A DNA stretch of 9,095 bases from a bacterium. GTDB lineage: Bacteria; Patescibacteriota; UBA1384; XYA2-FULL-43-10; 1-14-0-10-43-13. The stretch is from NCBI GenBank assembly GCA_030649445.1, contig JAUSKR010000035.1, forward strand, positions 1 to 9,095. The letters run 5' to 3'. This document shows, piece by piece, positions 1 to 5,167 of the stretch (its first letter is position 1; the number at the start of each line of letters is the position of its first letter). The notes under the pieces are model-generated. The model did no database searches, was not told the DNA's origin, and saw only the letters and a program-made list of their open reading frames with translations. Position numbers and translations under genes: made by a program.

Positions 1-2
1 CG

Positions 3-638
3 GATGCTGATTCAGATGCAGCCGGAACTGACGGAGGTATTGATAACACAATTGAAGGACAAGGGGCGACTGCTCCAGCAACTACATTAAATTCAATGCC
101 TGCTCCAGAAAGTCCAATCATTCCGCTATCAGGAGACTTAGACAACGGCAGCTCCGATGCCTCGACACCCATCTCCACAATCCCGACATTGGATGAGACT
201 TCTGCGCCGTCGGCAACGATGGCCAACAACGGTGCTCAGGCTTCACCGCTGGCGTCTCCGTCCCAGCCAGCATCGATAACAGCTCCAGAAGGAACTTCAT
301 CTTCGACAAGTGTTCCTTCACTATCAGCCGGCACCACCACAACTTCACCGGCTCAGGGAGACGATGAATCGGTCGAAGATATCTTCGGTCCTGTTGATGA
401 GCCGGATGCCCCGATAACTCCTGCGTCGACAGTCTCACCGTCTCTGTCGTCGACTCCGATATCTTATCCTGCCCCAGCGATGCCGTCGGCATCAACTTCT
501 TCTTCTATCGCCGGACCGCTTCCGGCCGCAAACCCGGCACCGACTACGACGCCTCCCCCAACCCCAAAGGGGCCCCCTTGGGGCGGGGTCCCTTCGGGGC
601 CGACTCAAAATCCACCAGCAATGCCCGGCGCCGTTTAA
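3..638 (+). CDS. Ser/Thr/Pro/Ala-rich low-complexity protein, 3' end (5' partial)
   Basis: The frame is open from the left edge (first full codon at 3) to a TAA at 636-638, so the methionine at 96 is probably internal and the gene begins outside the window. The visible ~211 residues are low complexity, dominated by Ser, Thr, Pro and Ala, with one acidic patch (DDESVEDIFGPVDEPDAP, about residues 120-137 of the visible part). No transmembrane segment, cysteines or recognisable fold are seen. Such composition is typical of disordered linkers or tails in secreted or surface proteins, but no function can be assigned. Near the C-terminus a GC-rich palindromic repeat (554-599) is translated as PPPTPKGPPWGGVPSGP. 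The gene ends 12 bp before a strong terminator, which supports it being real and transcribed rightwards. The main doubt is that low-complexity frames can be open by chance. Confidence 0.6.
   Translation, partial: DADSDAAGTDGGIDNTIEGQGATAPATTLNSMPAPESPIIPLSGDLDNGSSDASTPISTIPTLDETSAPSATMANNGAQASPLASPSQPASITAPEGTSSSTSVPSLSAGTTTTSPAQGDDESVEDIFGPVDEPDAPITPASTVSPSLSSTPISYPAPAMPSASTSSSIAGPLPAANPAPTTTPPPTPKGPPWGGVPSGPTQNPPAMPGAV
554..599. repeat. GC-rich palindromic repeat inside a reading frame
   Basis: A C/G-run element. Positions 562-583 form a near-perfect palindrome built from CCCCAAA, GGGG, CCCCC and TTGGGG blocks, followed by a second C-run/G-run pair to 599. It is in frame within the low-complexity protein and encodes a Pro/Gly-rich stretch. 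Its composition (pure C and G runs) differs from the surrounding TC-rich codons, which suggests an inserted dispersed repeat. Confidence 0.6.
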
Positions 639-650
639 AATAGAACTATT

Positions 651-678
651 AAAAAATCCGCTTCAAGGCGGATTTTTT
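651..678. terminator. Bidirectional intrinsic terminator
   Basis: A perfect 11-bp stem (AAAAAATCCGC at 651-661 with GCGGATTTTTT at 668-678) and a 6-nt loop. The A-run on one side and T-run on the other give a U-tract in both directions. It serves the rightward low-complexity gene and the leftward DedA gene. The DedA stop codon (677-679) lies inside the stem foot. Confidence 0.9.
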
Positions 679-1327
679 AATTCTGAGACTTATCGGACAT
701 ATCAGACTTATCCATCTTATTGTGCTTTATGTGCCTCAAAATATAAAGAGTGAATAGTGCGGCCAGAACAATGACAATCGCCAGATCAAAATTATGTAAT
801 TTTTCTCTGATCAACCCCCAATTACTGCCCATCTTCGTTCCTAAATACGCCAAAAGCCAGACCCAGGGCAGAGCACCGAGGAAAGTGTAGAGAATGAATT
901 TCGGTAATTTCATCTCAGAAATGCCGGCCGGAAATGAAATATATGTCCGGACAACCGGCAGAAGCCGGCCGAGGAAAACGGTTAGTTCGCCGTGTTTTGC
1001 AAACCAGCGGTCAGCCAAGTTGAGATCATGCTTGGAGATCAGGACGTAGCGGCCGTATTTTTCGATCAAGGGACGGCCGCCTTTTTTACCAATTAAATAA
1101 GCAATGACTGAGCCGGAGACATCGCCGAGAACTCCGGCGATAATCACTGGGAGCAGAAGCATGTTGCCTGTAGCAACGACAAAACCAGCAAAAGGCATAA
1201 TCACTTCTGATGGCATCGGGACGCCACAACTTTCCAGCAACATTAAAAAAAAGACACCAAAATAACCGACATGATCGATCGTCGAGGTGACAATATTTGC
1301 GAGTGAATCAATAATTTGTGTCGCCAT
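677..1327 (-). CDS. DedA / VTT-domain integral membrane protein
   Basis: A 216-residue protein of the DedA (SNARE-associated, VTT) family. Visible hallmarks are the N-terminal LLESCGVPMPSEVIMPFAGF segment (about 30-50), the GDVSGSVIAYLIGKKGG region (68-84) and the central motif GRLLPVVRTYISFPAG (about 119-134), including the family's conserved Arg and Pro-Ala-Gly. Several hydrophobic segments follow, ending in one at about 181-195 before a Lys/His-rich cytoplasmic tail. Family members act in the inner membrane and several are linked to lipid-carrier (undecaprenyl phosphate or phospholipid) translocation and proton-dependent homeostasis; the substrate here is unknown. The start codon overlaps the upstream RhuM-Fic stop (TGATG) and has a strong GGAGG site, so the two are translationally coupled. 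The last residues (DKSDMSDKSQN) come from a 9-bp tandem repeat and are probably not part of the ancestral protein. Confidence 0.9.
   Translation of the reverse strand: MATQIIDSLANIVTSTIDHVGYFGVFFLMLLESCGVPMPSEVIMPFAGFVVATGNMLLLPVIIAGVLGDVSGSVIAYLIGKKGGRPLIEKYGRYVLISKHDLNLADRWFAKHGELTVFLGRLLPVVRTYISFPAGISEMKLPKFILYTFLGALPWVWLLAYLGTKMGSNWGLIREKLHNFDLAIVIVLAALFTLYILRHIKHNKMDKSDMSDKSQN
686..712. repeat. Three 9-bp tandem units at the end of the DedA gene
   Basis: Three consecutive 9-bp units (AGACTTATC, GGACATATC, AGACTTATC on the plus strand) encode DKS-DMS-DKS at the C-terminus of the DedA protein. This is a simple tandem repeat in the frame of a conserved gene, close to its stop codon and terminator. 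Confidence 0.7.
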
Positions 1328-2313
1328 CAGAATTCCTCCAGCAATTTGATTACCAAACTGACAATCGTTTCTTTCTCTTTTGGATCGCTCGCCGCGACAA
1401 GTAAAGCCAATACTGCTAATGTCGAATTGGTGATTTTATTCTCACCCGATTTTTTGTAAAGAAAACTATTATTACCTAGAAAATATAAGAACAAAACGGA
1501 GGCGATTCTTTTATTACCATCGGTAAATGGATGATCTTTGATGACGAGGTAAAAGAGATTGGCCGCTTTGGTCGCCACACCCTGATACAAATCTTCGCCG
1601 CCAAATGTCTGATTGACAGCACCGATAATCGAACGTAATTTTTCGCCGTTTTCCGTCCCAAAAAAATAGACATTGAGTTTTAGCCGAGCTAAATTTTCTT
1701 TGAGGCGGCCGACCAGCTCTAGCGCGCCATCGTAGGAAATTTCAAATTTGACCGGATTTTTGCTTTTGCTAATTTTGATGTCGCCCTGGTCATATTCTTC
1801 GAGCAGTTCCAGTGTTTTGGCGTATTCCCCGACCAAGTCGAGCAAATCCTTTTCGTGTCCCTGCAATAGCTCCGATTTGGCTTTTTCGCCGATCAAGAGT
1901 AGCAACTGCCTCGCCTCGAGAAAATTTTTTCGGACAGTCTCGAGCTGTTTCTGATTGATGACGTATCCTTTGGTCAAATAATTCCGCAGTGTCGTCGTCG
2001 CCCAGACGCGAAAATCCGTCGCCTTTTTCGAATTAACTCTATATCCGACGGAAATAATGGCGTCGAGATTGTACATCTTTACCGGTTTGTCCGAATTAGC
2101 AATGTGCAAAAAATGCACATTGCTTTTTTCTTCAAGCTCTCCAGTTTTAAAAATATTATTGAGGTGTTTGGTAATTACCGTTCTATCAATATCAAACAAG
2201 GTTGACAGTTCTTGCTGAGTCAACCAAATCGTTTCATCAACAAAATGAGTGGAAACTTTGATGTCTCCGCTTTTAGCACGATAAATAACAATTTTTTCTT
2301 CTTTTTTTGCCAT
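1327..2313 (-). CDS. RhuM-Fic/Doc fusion protein
   Basis: A 328-residue two-domain protein (start at 2313). Residues ~1-125 match the RhuM (virulence protein) family: IVIYRAKSGDIKV, TIWLTQQELSTLFDIDRTVITKHLNNIF, then MYNLDAIISVGYRVNSKKATDFRVWAT and LRNYLTKGYVINQKQL. A helical linker follows (~130-185). The C-terminal Fic/Doc domain carries the core motif HPFTDGNKR at 261-269, with the His of the active loop. The Lys where classic AMP-transferring Fic proteins have Gly is the Doc-like state, so nucleotide or phosphate transfer to a protein target is likely, but which is open. No separate antitoxin gene is visible beside it. An upstream in-frame ATG at 2364 would add 17 residues, but MAKKEEKIVIY looks like the family N-terminus, and the extra segment is mostly an inverted repeat. 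It is co-transcribed with the DedA gene (TGATG overlap). Confidence 0.88.
   Translation of the reverse strand: MAKKEEKIVIYRAKSGDIKVSTHFVDETIWLTQQELSTLFDIDRTVITKHLNNIFKTGELEEKSNVHFLHIANSDKPVKMYNLDAIISVGYRVNSKKATDFRVWATTTLRNYLTKGYVINQKQLETVRKNFLEARQLLLLIGEKAKSELLQGHEKDLLDLVGEYAKTLELLEEYDQGDIKISKSKNPVKFEISYDGALELVGRLKENLARLKLNVYFFGTENGEKLRSIIGAVNQTFGGEDLYQGVATKAANLFYLVIKDHPFTDGNKRIASVLFLYFLGNNSFLYKKSGENKITNSTLAVLALLVAASDPKEKETIVSLVIKLLEEF
1335..1339 (-). promoter_or_regulatory. Strong Shine-Dalgarno site for the DedA gene
   Basis: On the minus strand GGAGG stands 7 nt before the ATG at 1327, inside the last codons of the RhuM-Fic gene. It fixes the DedA start and supports coupled translation. 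It is the clearest ribosome-binding site in the window; most other genes here lack one. Confidence 0.8.
2099..2123. repeat. Inverted repeat inside the RhuM domain, copy 1
   Basis: Perfect 10-bp arms GCAATGTGCA / TGCACATTGC with a 5-A centre. It encodes NVHFLHIA in the RhuM domain. The core TGTGCAAAAAATGCACATT recurs upstream of the same gene at 2366-2384. Confidence 0.7.
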
Positions 2314-2317
2314 CGAA

Positions 2318-2359
2318 ATCTTATAAATATTTTGAACTGTTGCAATTTTTGCAACAGTT
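2318..2359 (-). promoter_or_regulatory. Putative promoter with overlapping inverted-repeat operator for the RhuM-Fic gene
   Basis: An exact inverted repeat AACTGTTGCAA (2335-2345) / TTGCAACAGTT (2349-2359) with a 3-nt spacer lies 21 bp upstream of the chosen start. On the minus strand TTGCAA (2340-2345) and TAAGAT (2318-2323), 16 nt apart, can serve as -35 and -10. Transcription would then begin at or within a few bases of the ATG, giving a leaderless mRNA, which fits the lack of a Shine-Dalgarno site. The repeat overlaps the -35, as an autorepression operator would. The repeat is seen directly; the promoter and operator roles are inferred. Confidence 0.5.
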
Positions 2360-2365
2360 GGCATG

Positions 2366-2393
2366 TGTGCAAAAAATGCACATTTGCTTTTTT
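2366..2393. repeat. Inverted repeat upstream of the RhuM-Fic gene, copy 2
   Basis: It shares a 19-bp core (TGTGCAAAAAATGCACATT) and the following TGCTTTTTT, apart from one extra T, with the copy inside the gene at 2103-2129. It lies just upstream of the alternative start at 2364. It could be a second binding site, or a fragment of a duplicated RhuM gene, because the minus-strand frame still reads K-A-N-V-H-F-L-H. Confidence 0.6.
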
Positions 2394-2438
2394 GAGTACA
2401 AGATAACTATACGCCCACGACTACTTTTTGTCATCCCT

Positions 2439-2480
2439 GCCCGGTTCCCCTCCTCTCCGAGGAGGGGCTAGGGGTGGTGG
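2439..2480. repeat. GC-rich hairpin repeat downstream of tsaD
   Basis: Perfect 9-bp arms CCCCTCCTC (2447-2455) / GAGGAGGGG (2459-2467) with a 3-nt loop, followed by GGCTAGGGGTGGTGG. It sits 14 bp beyond the tsaD stop in the 130-bp gap before the RhuM-Fic control region. It looks like a dispersed repeat and may also slow or end transcription of tsaD, although no good U-tract follows the hairpin. Confidence 0.6.
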
Positions 2481-2494
2481 AAATAAATAGGGCT

Positions 2495-3826
2495 TTAGAT
2501 CAACTTCAGATTGGCATCAACTTTGACCGAACTCCAATCTGAGACGTCGCCGCGCTGAATATGATAATAAGCCGCCAGCCCAATCATCGCCGCATTATCG
2601 CCCGACATTTCCTTGGGCGGTGTTAAAAATTGAATGTCAGGTTCTATGCTTTTAACTTTCCTGTCTCGAGCTGTGTCGAGAGATAACTTTAAACTTTCAA
2701 CTAAATAATGGTTGGCCGAAACGCCGCCGGCAAAGATCACGGCTCGGGGCGAATATTTTTCGACCGCCTTAACTGTTTTGAATGTTAAAACGTCGGCGAC
2801 CGCCTCCTCAAACGCGGCGGCAATTTCTTCTTTCGTTCTCAAATTAATGTCTGTGGCGCTTTGCAAATTGTTTTCCGCCATTATTTTTTTAACTTTGACC
2901 AAGACAGCCGTTTTCAGGCCGGAAAATGAGAAGTTAAATGTCCCGTCATTAATAATCGGACGAGGAAAAACGATCGGAGATCGTGAGTCCTCAGTACTCA
3001 GTTCGCAGTACTCAGGATTTTTATCCTGGCTGGGTACTGAGTACTGTGTACTGTGTACTCTATTTCTAAAATGTTCTGCCAATTTCGCAATTTCCGGTCC
3101 ACCGGGGTAATTTAACCCCAACAATCTCGCCACCTTGTCGTAGGCCTCTCCAACTGCGTCATCGATCGTCTGGCCTATGATGTCATAATCACCGTGATTC
3201 TTCATCAAAACCAGCATCGTGTGCCCACCCGAGACCGTTAATGCAAGAGCAGGAAATATTTTTTCATTTTTTAATTTTTCAATTTTGTCATTGTTTTTAA
3301 ATTTTAAATTGGAAATTTTAAATTCCTCGGCGAGAGCCGAGTAGAGGTGTCCTTCGATATGGTTGATCGGAATAATCGGCAAATCCCGTGCGTAAGCCAG
3401 CGTCTTGGCCGCATTAAACCCGACAAGAAGCGATCCGATCAAGCCCGGTCCGGCCGTGACGGCGATGTGAGTAATATTATTCTGAAGCTCAAATATCGCT
3501 TCAGAATAAAAATCCGAAATCCGAATATCGAAATCCGAAACCGGTTTTGAATTTTGATCATTTGGATTTTGAATTTGTTTCGAGTTTCGAATTTCGTGCT
3601 TCGAATTTATGAGTGCTTGCGACACCACCGGAACCATATATTTCATCTGCTCTCTCGACGCTACTTCCGGTACAATTCCACCGGTTTCAGCGTGAAGATT
3701 GACAGAAGAACTAATAATATTCGACAGAATAACCGGCTGACCATTTTCTTCACCAATCACTGCCGCCGCCGTCTCGTCACAACTTGTCTCTATGGCTAAA
3801 ATTCTAATGGTTTTTTTCGTGTTCAT
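2495..3826 (-). CDS. tsaD: tRNA N6-threonylcarbamoyladenosine transferase TsaD with in-frame insertions
   Basis: TsaD transfers the threonylcarbamoyl group to A37 of ANN-decoding tRNAs, working with TsaB and TsaE in the cytoplasm, and is nearly universal. All signature blocks are present (numbering from the ATG at 3826): ILAIETSCDETAAAVIG (9-25), the metal-site motif NHIEGH (155-160), SGGHT (199-203), DDAVGEAYDKVARLLGLNYPGGPE (222-245), NFSFSGLKTA (298-307), FAGGVSAN (365-372) and GDNAAMIG (409-416). The protein has 443 residues against the usual ~340. The excess falls in four segments encoded by repeats, at about 76-112, 169-190, 254-284 and 381-396, each between conserved blocks. An ATG at 3844 would add 6 residues; neither start has a good Shine-Dalgarno site. 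The gene is divergent from the FemAB-like gene. Confidence 0.95.
   Translation of the reverse strand: MNTKKTIRILAIETSCDETAAAVIGEENGQPVILSNIISSSVNLHAETGGIVPEVASREQMKYMVPVVSQALINSKHEIRNSKQIQNPNDQNSKPVSDFDIRISDFYSEAIFELQNNITHIAVTAGPGLIGSLLVGFNAAKTLAYARDLPIIPINHIEGHLYSALAEEFKISNLKFKNNDKIEKLKNEKIFPALALTVSGGHTMLVLMKNHGDYDIIGQTIDDAVGEAYDKVARLLGLNYPGGPEIAKLAEHFRNRVHSTQYSVPSQDKNPEYCELSTEDSRSPIVFPRPIINDGTFNFSFSGLKTAVLVKVKKIMAENNLQSATDINLRTKEEIAAAFEEAVADVLTFKTVKAVEKYSPRAVIFAGGVSANHYLVESLKLSLDTARDRKVKSIEPDIQFLTPPKEMSGDNAAMIGLAAYYHIQRGDVSDWSSVKVDANLKLI
2661..2683. repeat. Short inverted repeat in tsaD (insert 4)
   Basis: TCTCGA (2664-2669) and TCGAGA (2676-2681) face each other across GCTGTG. On the minus strand it is translated as LSLDTARDR between the last two conserved TsaD blocks. 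It is short, so the call as an inserted repeat rests on its symmetry and on the extra length of TsaD at this point. Confidence 0.5.
2986..3060. repeat. Palindromic GTACTCAG-type repeat in tsaD (insert 3)
   Basis: Left arm 2986-3015 (repeated AGTACTCAG units) and right arm 3024-3060 (GTACTGAGTAC, GTGTACTGTGTACTC) are imperfectly complementary around a TTTTTA centre. It is translated in TsaD as HSTQYSVPSQDKNPEYCELS and onward. The same family occurs twice in the divergent FemAB-like gene. Confidence 0.8.
3257..3322. repeat. AT-rich repeat in tsaD (insert 2)
   Basis: A stretch made almost only of TTTTTAA / AAATTT / GGAAATTTTAAA blocks, translated as FKISNLKFKNNDKIEKLKNE. It lies between the NHIEGH block and the SGGHT block, where family members have only a few residues. 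It is much richer in A+T than the rest of the gene. Confidence 0.65.
3491..3601. repeat. Repeat of AATCCGAAAT / TTTCGAATT type in tsaD (insert 1)
   Basis: Imperfect short repeats (AATCCGAAATCCGAATATCG and the related ATTTTGAATT, GTTTCGAATTTCG blocks), translated as KHEIRNSKQIQNPNDQNSK and then PVSDFDIRISDFYSE. It separates the N-terminal VVSQAL helix from the THIAVTAGPGLIGSLL block, which are normally close together in TsaD. Confidence 0.75.
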
Positions 3827-3891
3827 GGTATTTATTTCTACCATTTTTTACTCTTTTAAGCAACTCGAATACAGGATTAAAAGATGCTAAA

Positions 3892-4836
3892 ATGAAATCA
3901 ATGGACAACGTCTTTCAATCACCTGAATGGGAAGAACTTAAGCTTGCGACCGGCTATACCAAAAGTTACCGCGTTAATAACGTTTTGATTTTGCAGCGAA
4001 ACCTACCGCTTGGTTTTTCGATGCTCTATTCACCGATGGTGGATAAAAGTACTCAGTCCACAGTACTCAGTACTCAGTTTAAAACTGAAGTTCGGAAAAT
4101 TGGCGAGGAGAACAACTCGATATTTTATCGGTTGGAATTAGATGTTCCCGTGGCTTCTTCTGAGGACTGTGTACTGAGTACTGAGAACTATGCCAAATCC
4201 TTCGAAGAAATGCAGCCGGAGCACACTTTAATCCTTGATCTAACCAAATCCGAAGCGGAAATATTAGCGCAAATGAAGTCGAAGGGGCGTTATAATATTA
4301 AAGTCGCGGAGAAGAATAATTTGACTGTCGGCAAAACCAATAAAACCGGCCCAGAGCTTGATAGTTTTTTTAATCTCTACTCCGCCACGGCCAAACGGCA
4401 CAAAATCAGCTACCGCGCCAAAAAATATTTTGACTCTCTACTTGAAATCCTCGGCAAAAGTGGTTATGCTGAGCTGTTCACGGTCTATTTAGACGAAAGA
4501 CCCTTAGCTTCGGCAATAATTATTTATTCTGACCGAAAGGCGATTTACCTCTATGGCGCCTCGAGCGATGAGTATAAAAATTTGATGGCGCCGTATCAGT
4601 TGCATTTTGAAATAATTAAGGAAGCCAGATCGAAGGGCTTCGAGACATACGATTTTTTCGGCATCGCGCCGGAAGATGCGCCCAATCATCCCTGGGTCGG
4701 CGTGACCAGATTCAAAAAACAATTCGGTGGCACGGAGCGACAAATATATGGCAGTTATGATCTCATTTTGAAGCCGATTGTTTATAAAATGTTCAAGATG
4801 GCTGAAAAAATCAGGCGACGCCAAGTGTCATTCTGA
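3892..4836 (+). CDS. FemAB-family peptidoglycan interpeptide-bridge aminoacyltransferase
   Basis: A 314-residue protein of the FemA/FemB/FemX/MurM type (paired GNAT folds), which adds amino acids from aminoacyl-tRNA to the stem peptide of lipid II or its precursor. Visible family features are MKSKGRYNIKVAEKNN (128-143), HKISYRAKKYFDSLLE (170-185), ASAIIIYSDRKAIYLYGASSDEYKNLMAPY (206-235) and DFFGIAPEDAPNHPWVGVTRFKKQFGG (254-280). Residues 53-62 and 90-99 (STQSTVLSTQ, SEDCVLSTEN) are encoded by two inverted copies of the GTACTCAG repeat and are probably insertions in the N-terminal domain. The last residues and the TGA stop come from the left arm of the GIY-YIG element. Its place next to murE fits a cell-wall role. 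A second start at 3901 is possible; neither has a clear ribosome-binding site. Which amino acid is added cannot be told. Confidence 0.9.
   Translation: MKSMDNVFQSPEWEELKLATGYTKSYRVNNVLILQRNLPLGFSMLYSPMVDKSTQSTVLSTQFKTEVRKIGEENNSIFYRLELDVPVASSEDCVLSTENYAKSFEEMQPEHTLILDLTKSEAEILAQMKSKGRYNIKVAEKNNLTVGKTNKTGPELDSFFNLYSATAKRHKISYRAKKYFDSLLEILGKSGYAELFTVYLDERPLASAIIIYSDRKAIYLYGASSDEYKNLMAPYQLHFEIIKEARSKGFETYDFFGIAPEDAPNHPWVGVTRFKKQFGGTERQIYGSYDLILKPIVYKMFKMAEKIRRRQVSF
4048..4077. repeat. GTACTCAG-type repeat in the FemAB-like gene, copy 1
   Basis: Units AGTACTCAG, TCCACAG, TACTCAG, TACTCAG. It is in frame, encoding residues 53-62 of the protein, and faces the inverted copy at 4160-4185 about 80 bp away. 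It belongs to the same family as the palindrome in tsaD at 2986-3060. Confidence 0.8.
4160..4185. repeat. GTACTCAG-type repeat in the FemAB-like gene, copy 2 (inverted)
   Basis: CTGAGGACTGTGTACTGAG then TACTGAG, the reverse orientation of the copy at 4048-4077. The two could pair in the mRNA around an 82-nt loop. It encodes residues 90-98 in frame. Confidence 0.8.
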
Positions 4837-5154
4837 GCGCAAGCGAAGAATCTCTATGTATTTTACTTACATAATTACCAATAAAATTAATACAGTCTTG
4901 TACACTGGAGTCACCAATAATCTTCAAAGAAGAATGTTCGAACATAAAAATAAAATAATTTCTGGTTTTAGTTCAAAATATAATCTCAATAAACTAGTTT
5001 GGTATCAGGAATTTAATGAGATTAATGATGCATTAAGTGCGGAAAAACGAGTGAAGGGCTGGACACGACAAAAGAAAAACAATTTAATCGAGTTATTAAA
5101 CCCGAACTGGAGAGATCTCTCATTCGGAGATCCTTCGCTTCACTCAGGATGACA
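4826..5154 (+). mobile_element. Inverted-repeat element carrying a GIY-YIG endonuclease gene
   Basis: Left arm 4826-4855 begins TGTCATTCTGAGCG; right arm 5126-5154 ends CTCAGGATGACA. They are imperfect reverse complements over ~29 bp. The gene ATG follows the left arm directly and its stop lies in the right arm, so the element is little more than arms plus gene. A gene-less palindrome with the same two arms is at 8105-8162. No clear target-site duplication is seen. The element sits exactly between the FemAB-like gene, whose stop codon it supplies, and murE, whose ATG is 13 bp beyond it. Calling it mobile is an inference. Confidence 0.65.
4856..5152 (+). CDS. Small GIY-YIG family endonuclease
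   Basis: A 98-residue single-domain nuclease of the GIY-YIG superfamily (YhbQ/UPF0213-like). The active-site frame is visible: TYIIT at 4-8 (GIY strand), LYTGVT at 15-20 (YIG strand), N22-L-Q-R-R with catalytic Arg25, H30, the metal-binding Glu63 in SAEKRVKGW, and the family-typical LNPNW at 81-85. Such domains cut DNA using one divalent metal. The start at 4856 is chosen because MYFTYIITN is where the domain begins; the open frame extends further upstream only by translating the repeat arm (CHSERKRRIS). Residues from about 89 (FGDPSLHSG) are encoded by the right arm. The arm provides a weak GAAGAA site before the ATG. The fixed arrangement of arms and gene suggests that the nuclease works on, or spreads, this repeat. 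Confidence 0.88.
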   Translation: MYFTYIITNKINTVLYTGVTNNLQRRMFEHKNKIISGFSSKYNLNKLVWYQEFNEINDALSAEKRVKGWTRQKKNNLIELLNPNWRDLSFGDPSLHSG

Positions 5155-5167
5155 ATAACAACAACCT

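Noticed and set aside
118..495. Minus-strand frame opposite the low-complexity gene, and similar antisense frames opposite tsaD, murE and the Xer gene
   Set aside because: They are composition-driven shadows without family motifs, ribosome sites or independent context.
2314..2364. Start of the RhuM-Fic protein at 2364
   Set aside because: The extra 17 residues are mostly encoded by an inverted repeat that looks like a control site, and the family N-terminus fits the ATG at 2313. It is not excluded.
2439..2480. GC-rich hairpin as the rho-independent terminator of tsaD
   Set aside because: The stem is strong but in the tsaD direction it is not followed directly by a U-tract; it is better called a repeat.
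2986..3060. Possible CRISPR-like or integron-like repeat array
   Set aside because: The units are short, contiguous or palindromic, with no regular spacers and no cas or integron genes nearby.
4778..4855. Upstream extension of the GIY-YIG frame into the FemAB-like gene
   Set aside because: It would overlap the FemAB-like gene by 59 bp and translate the left repeat arm; the nuclease domain starts at 4856.
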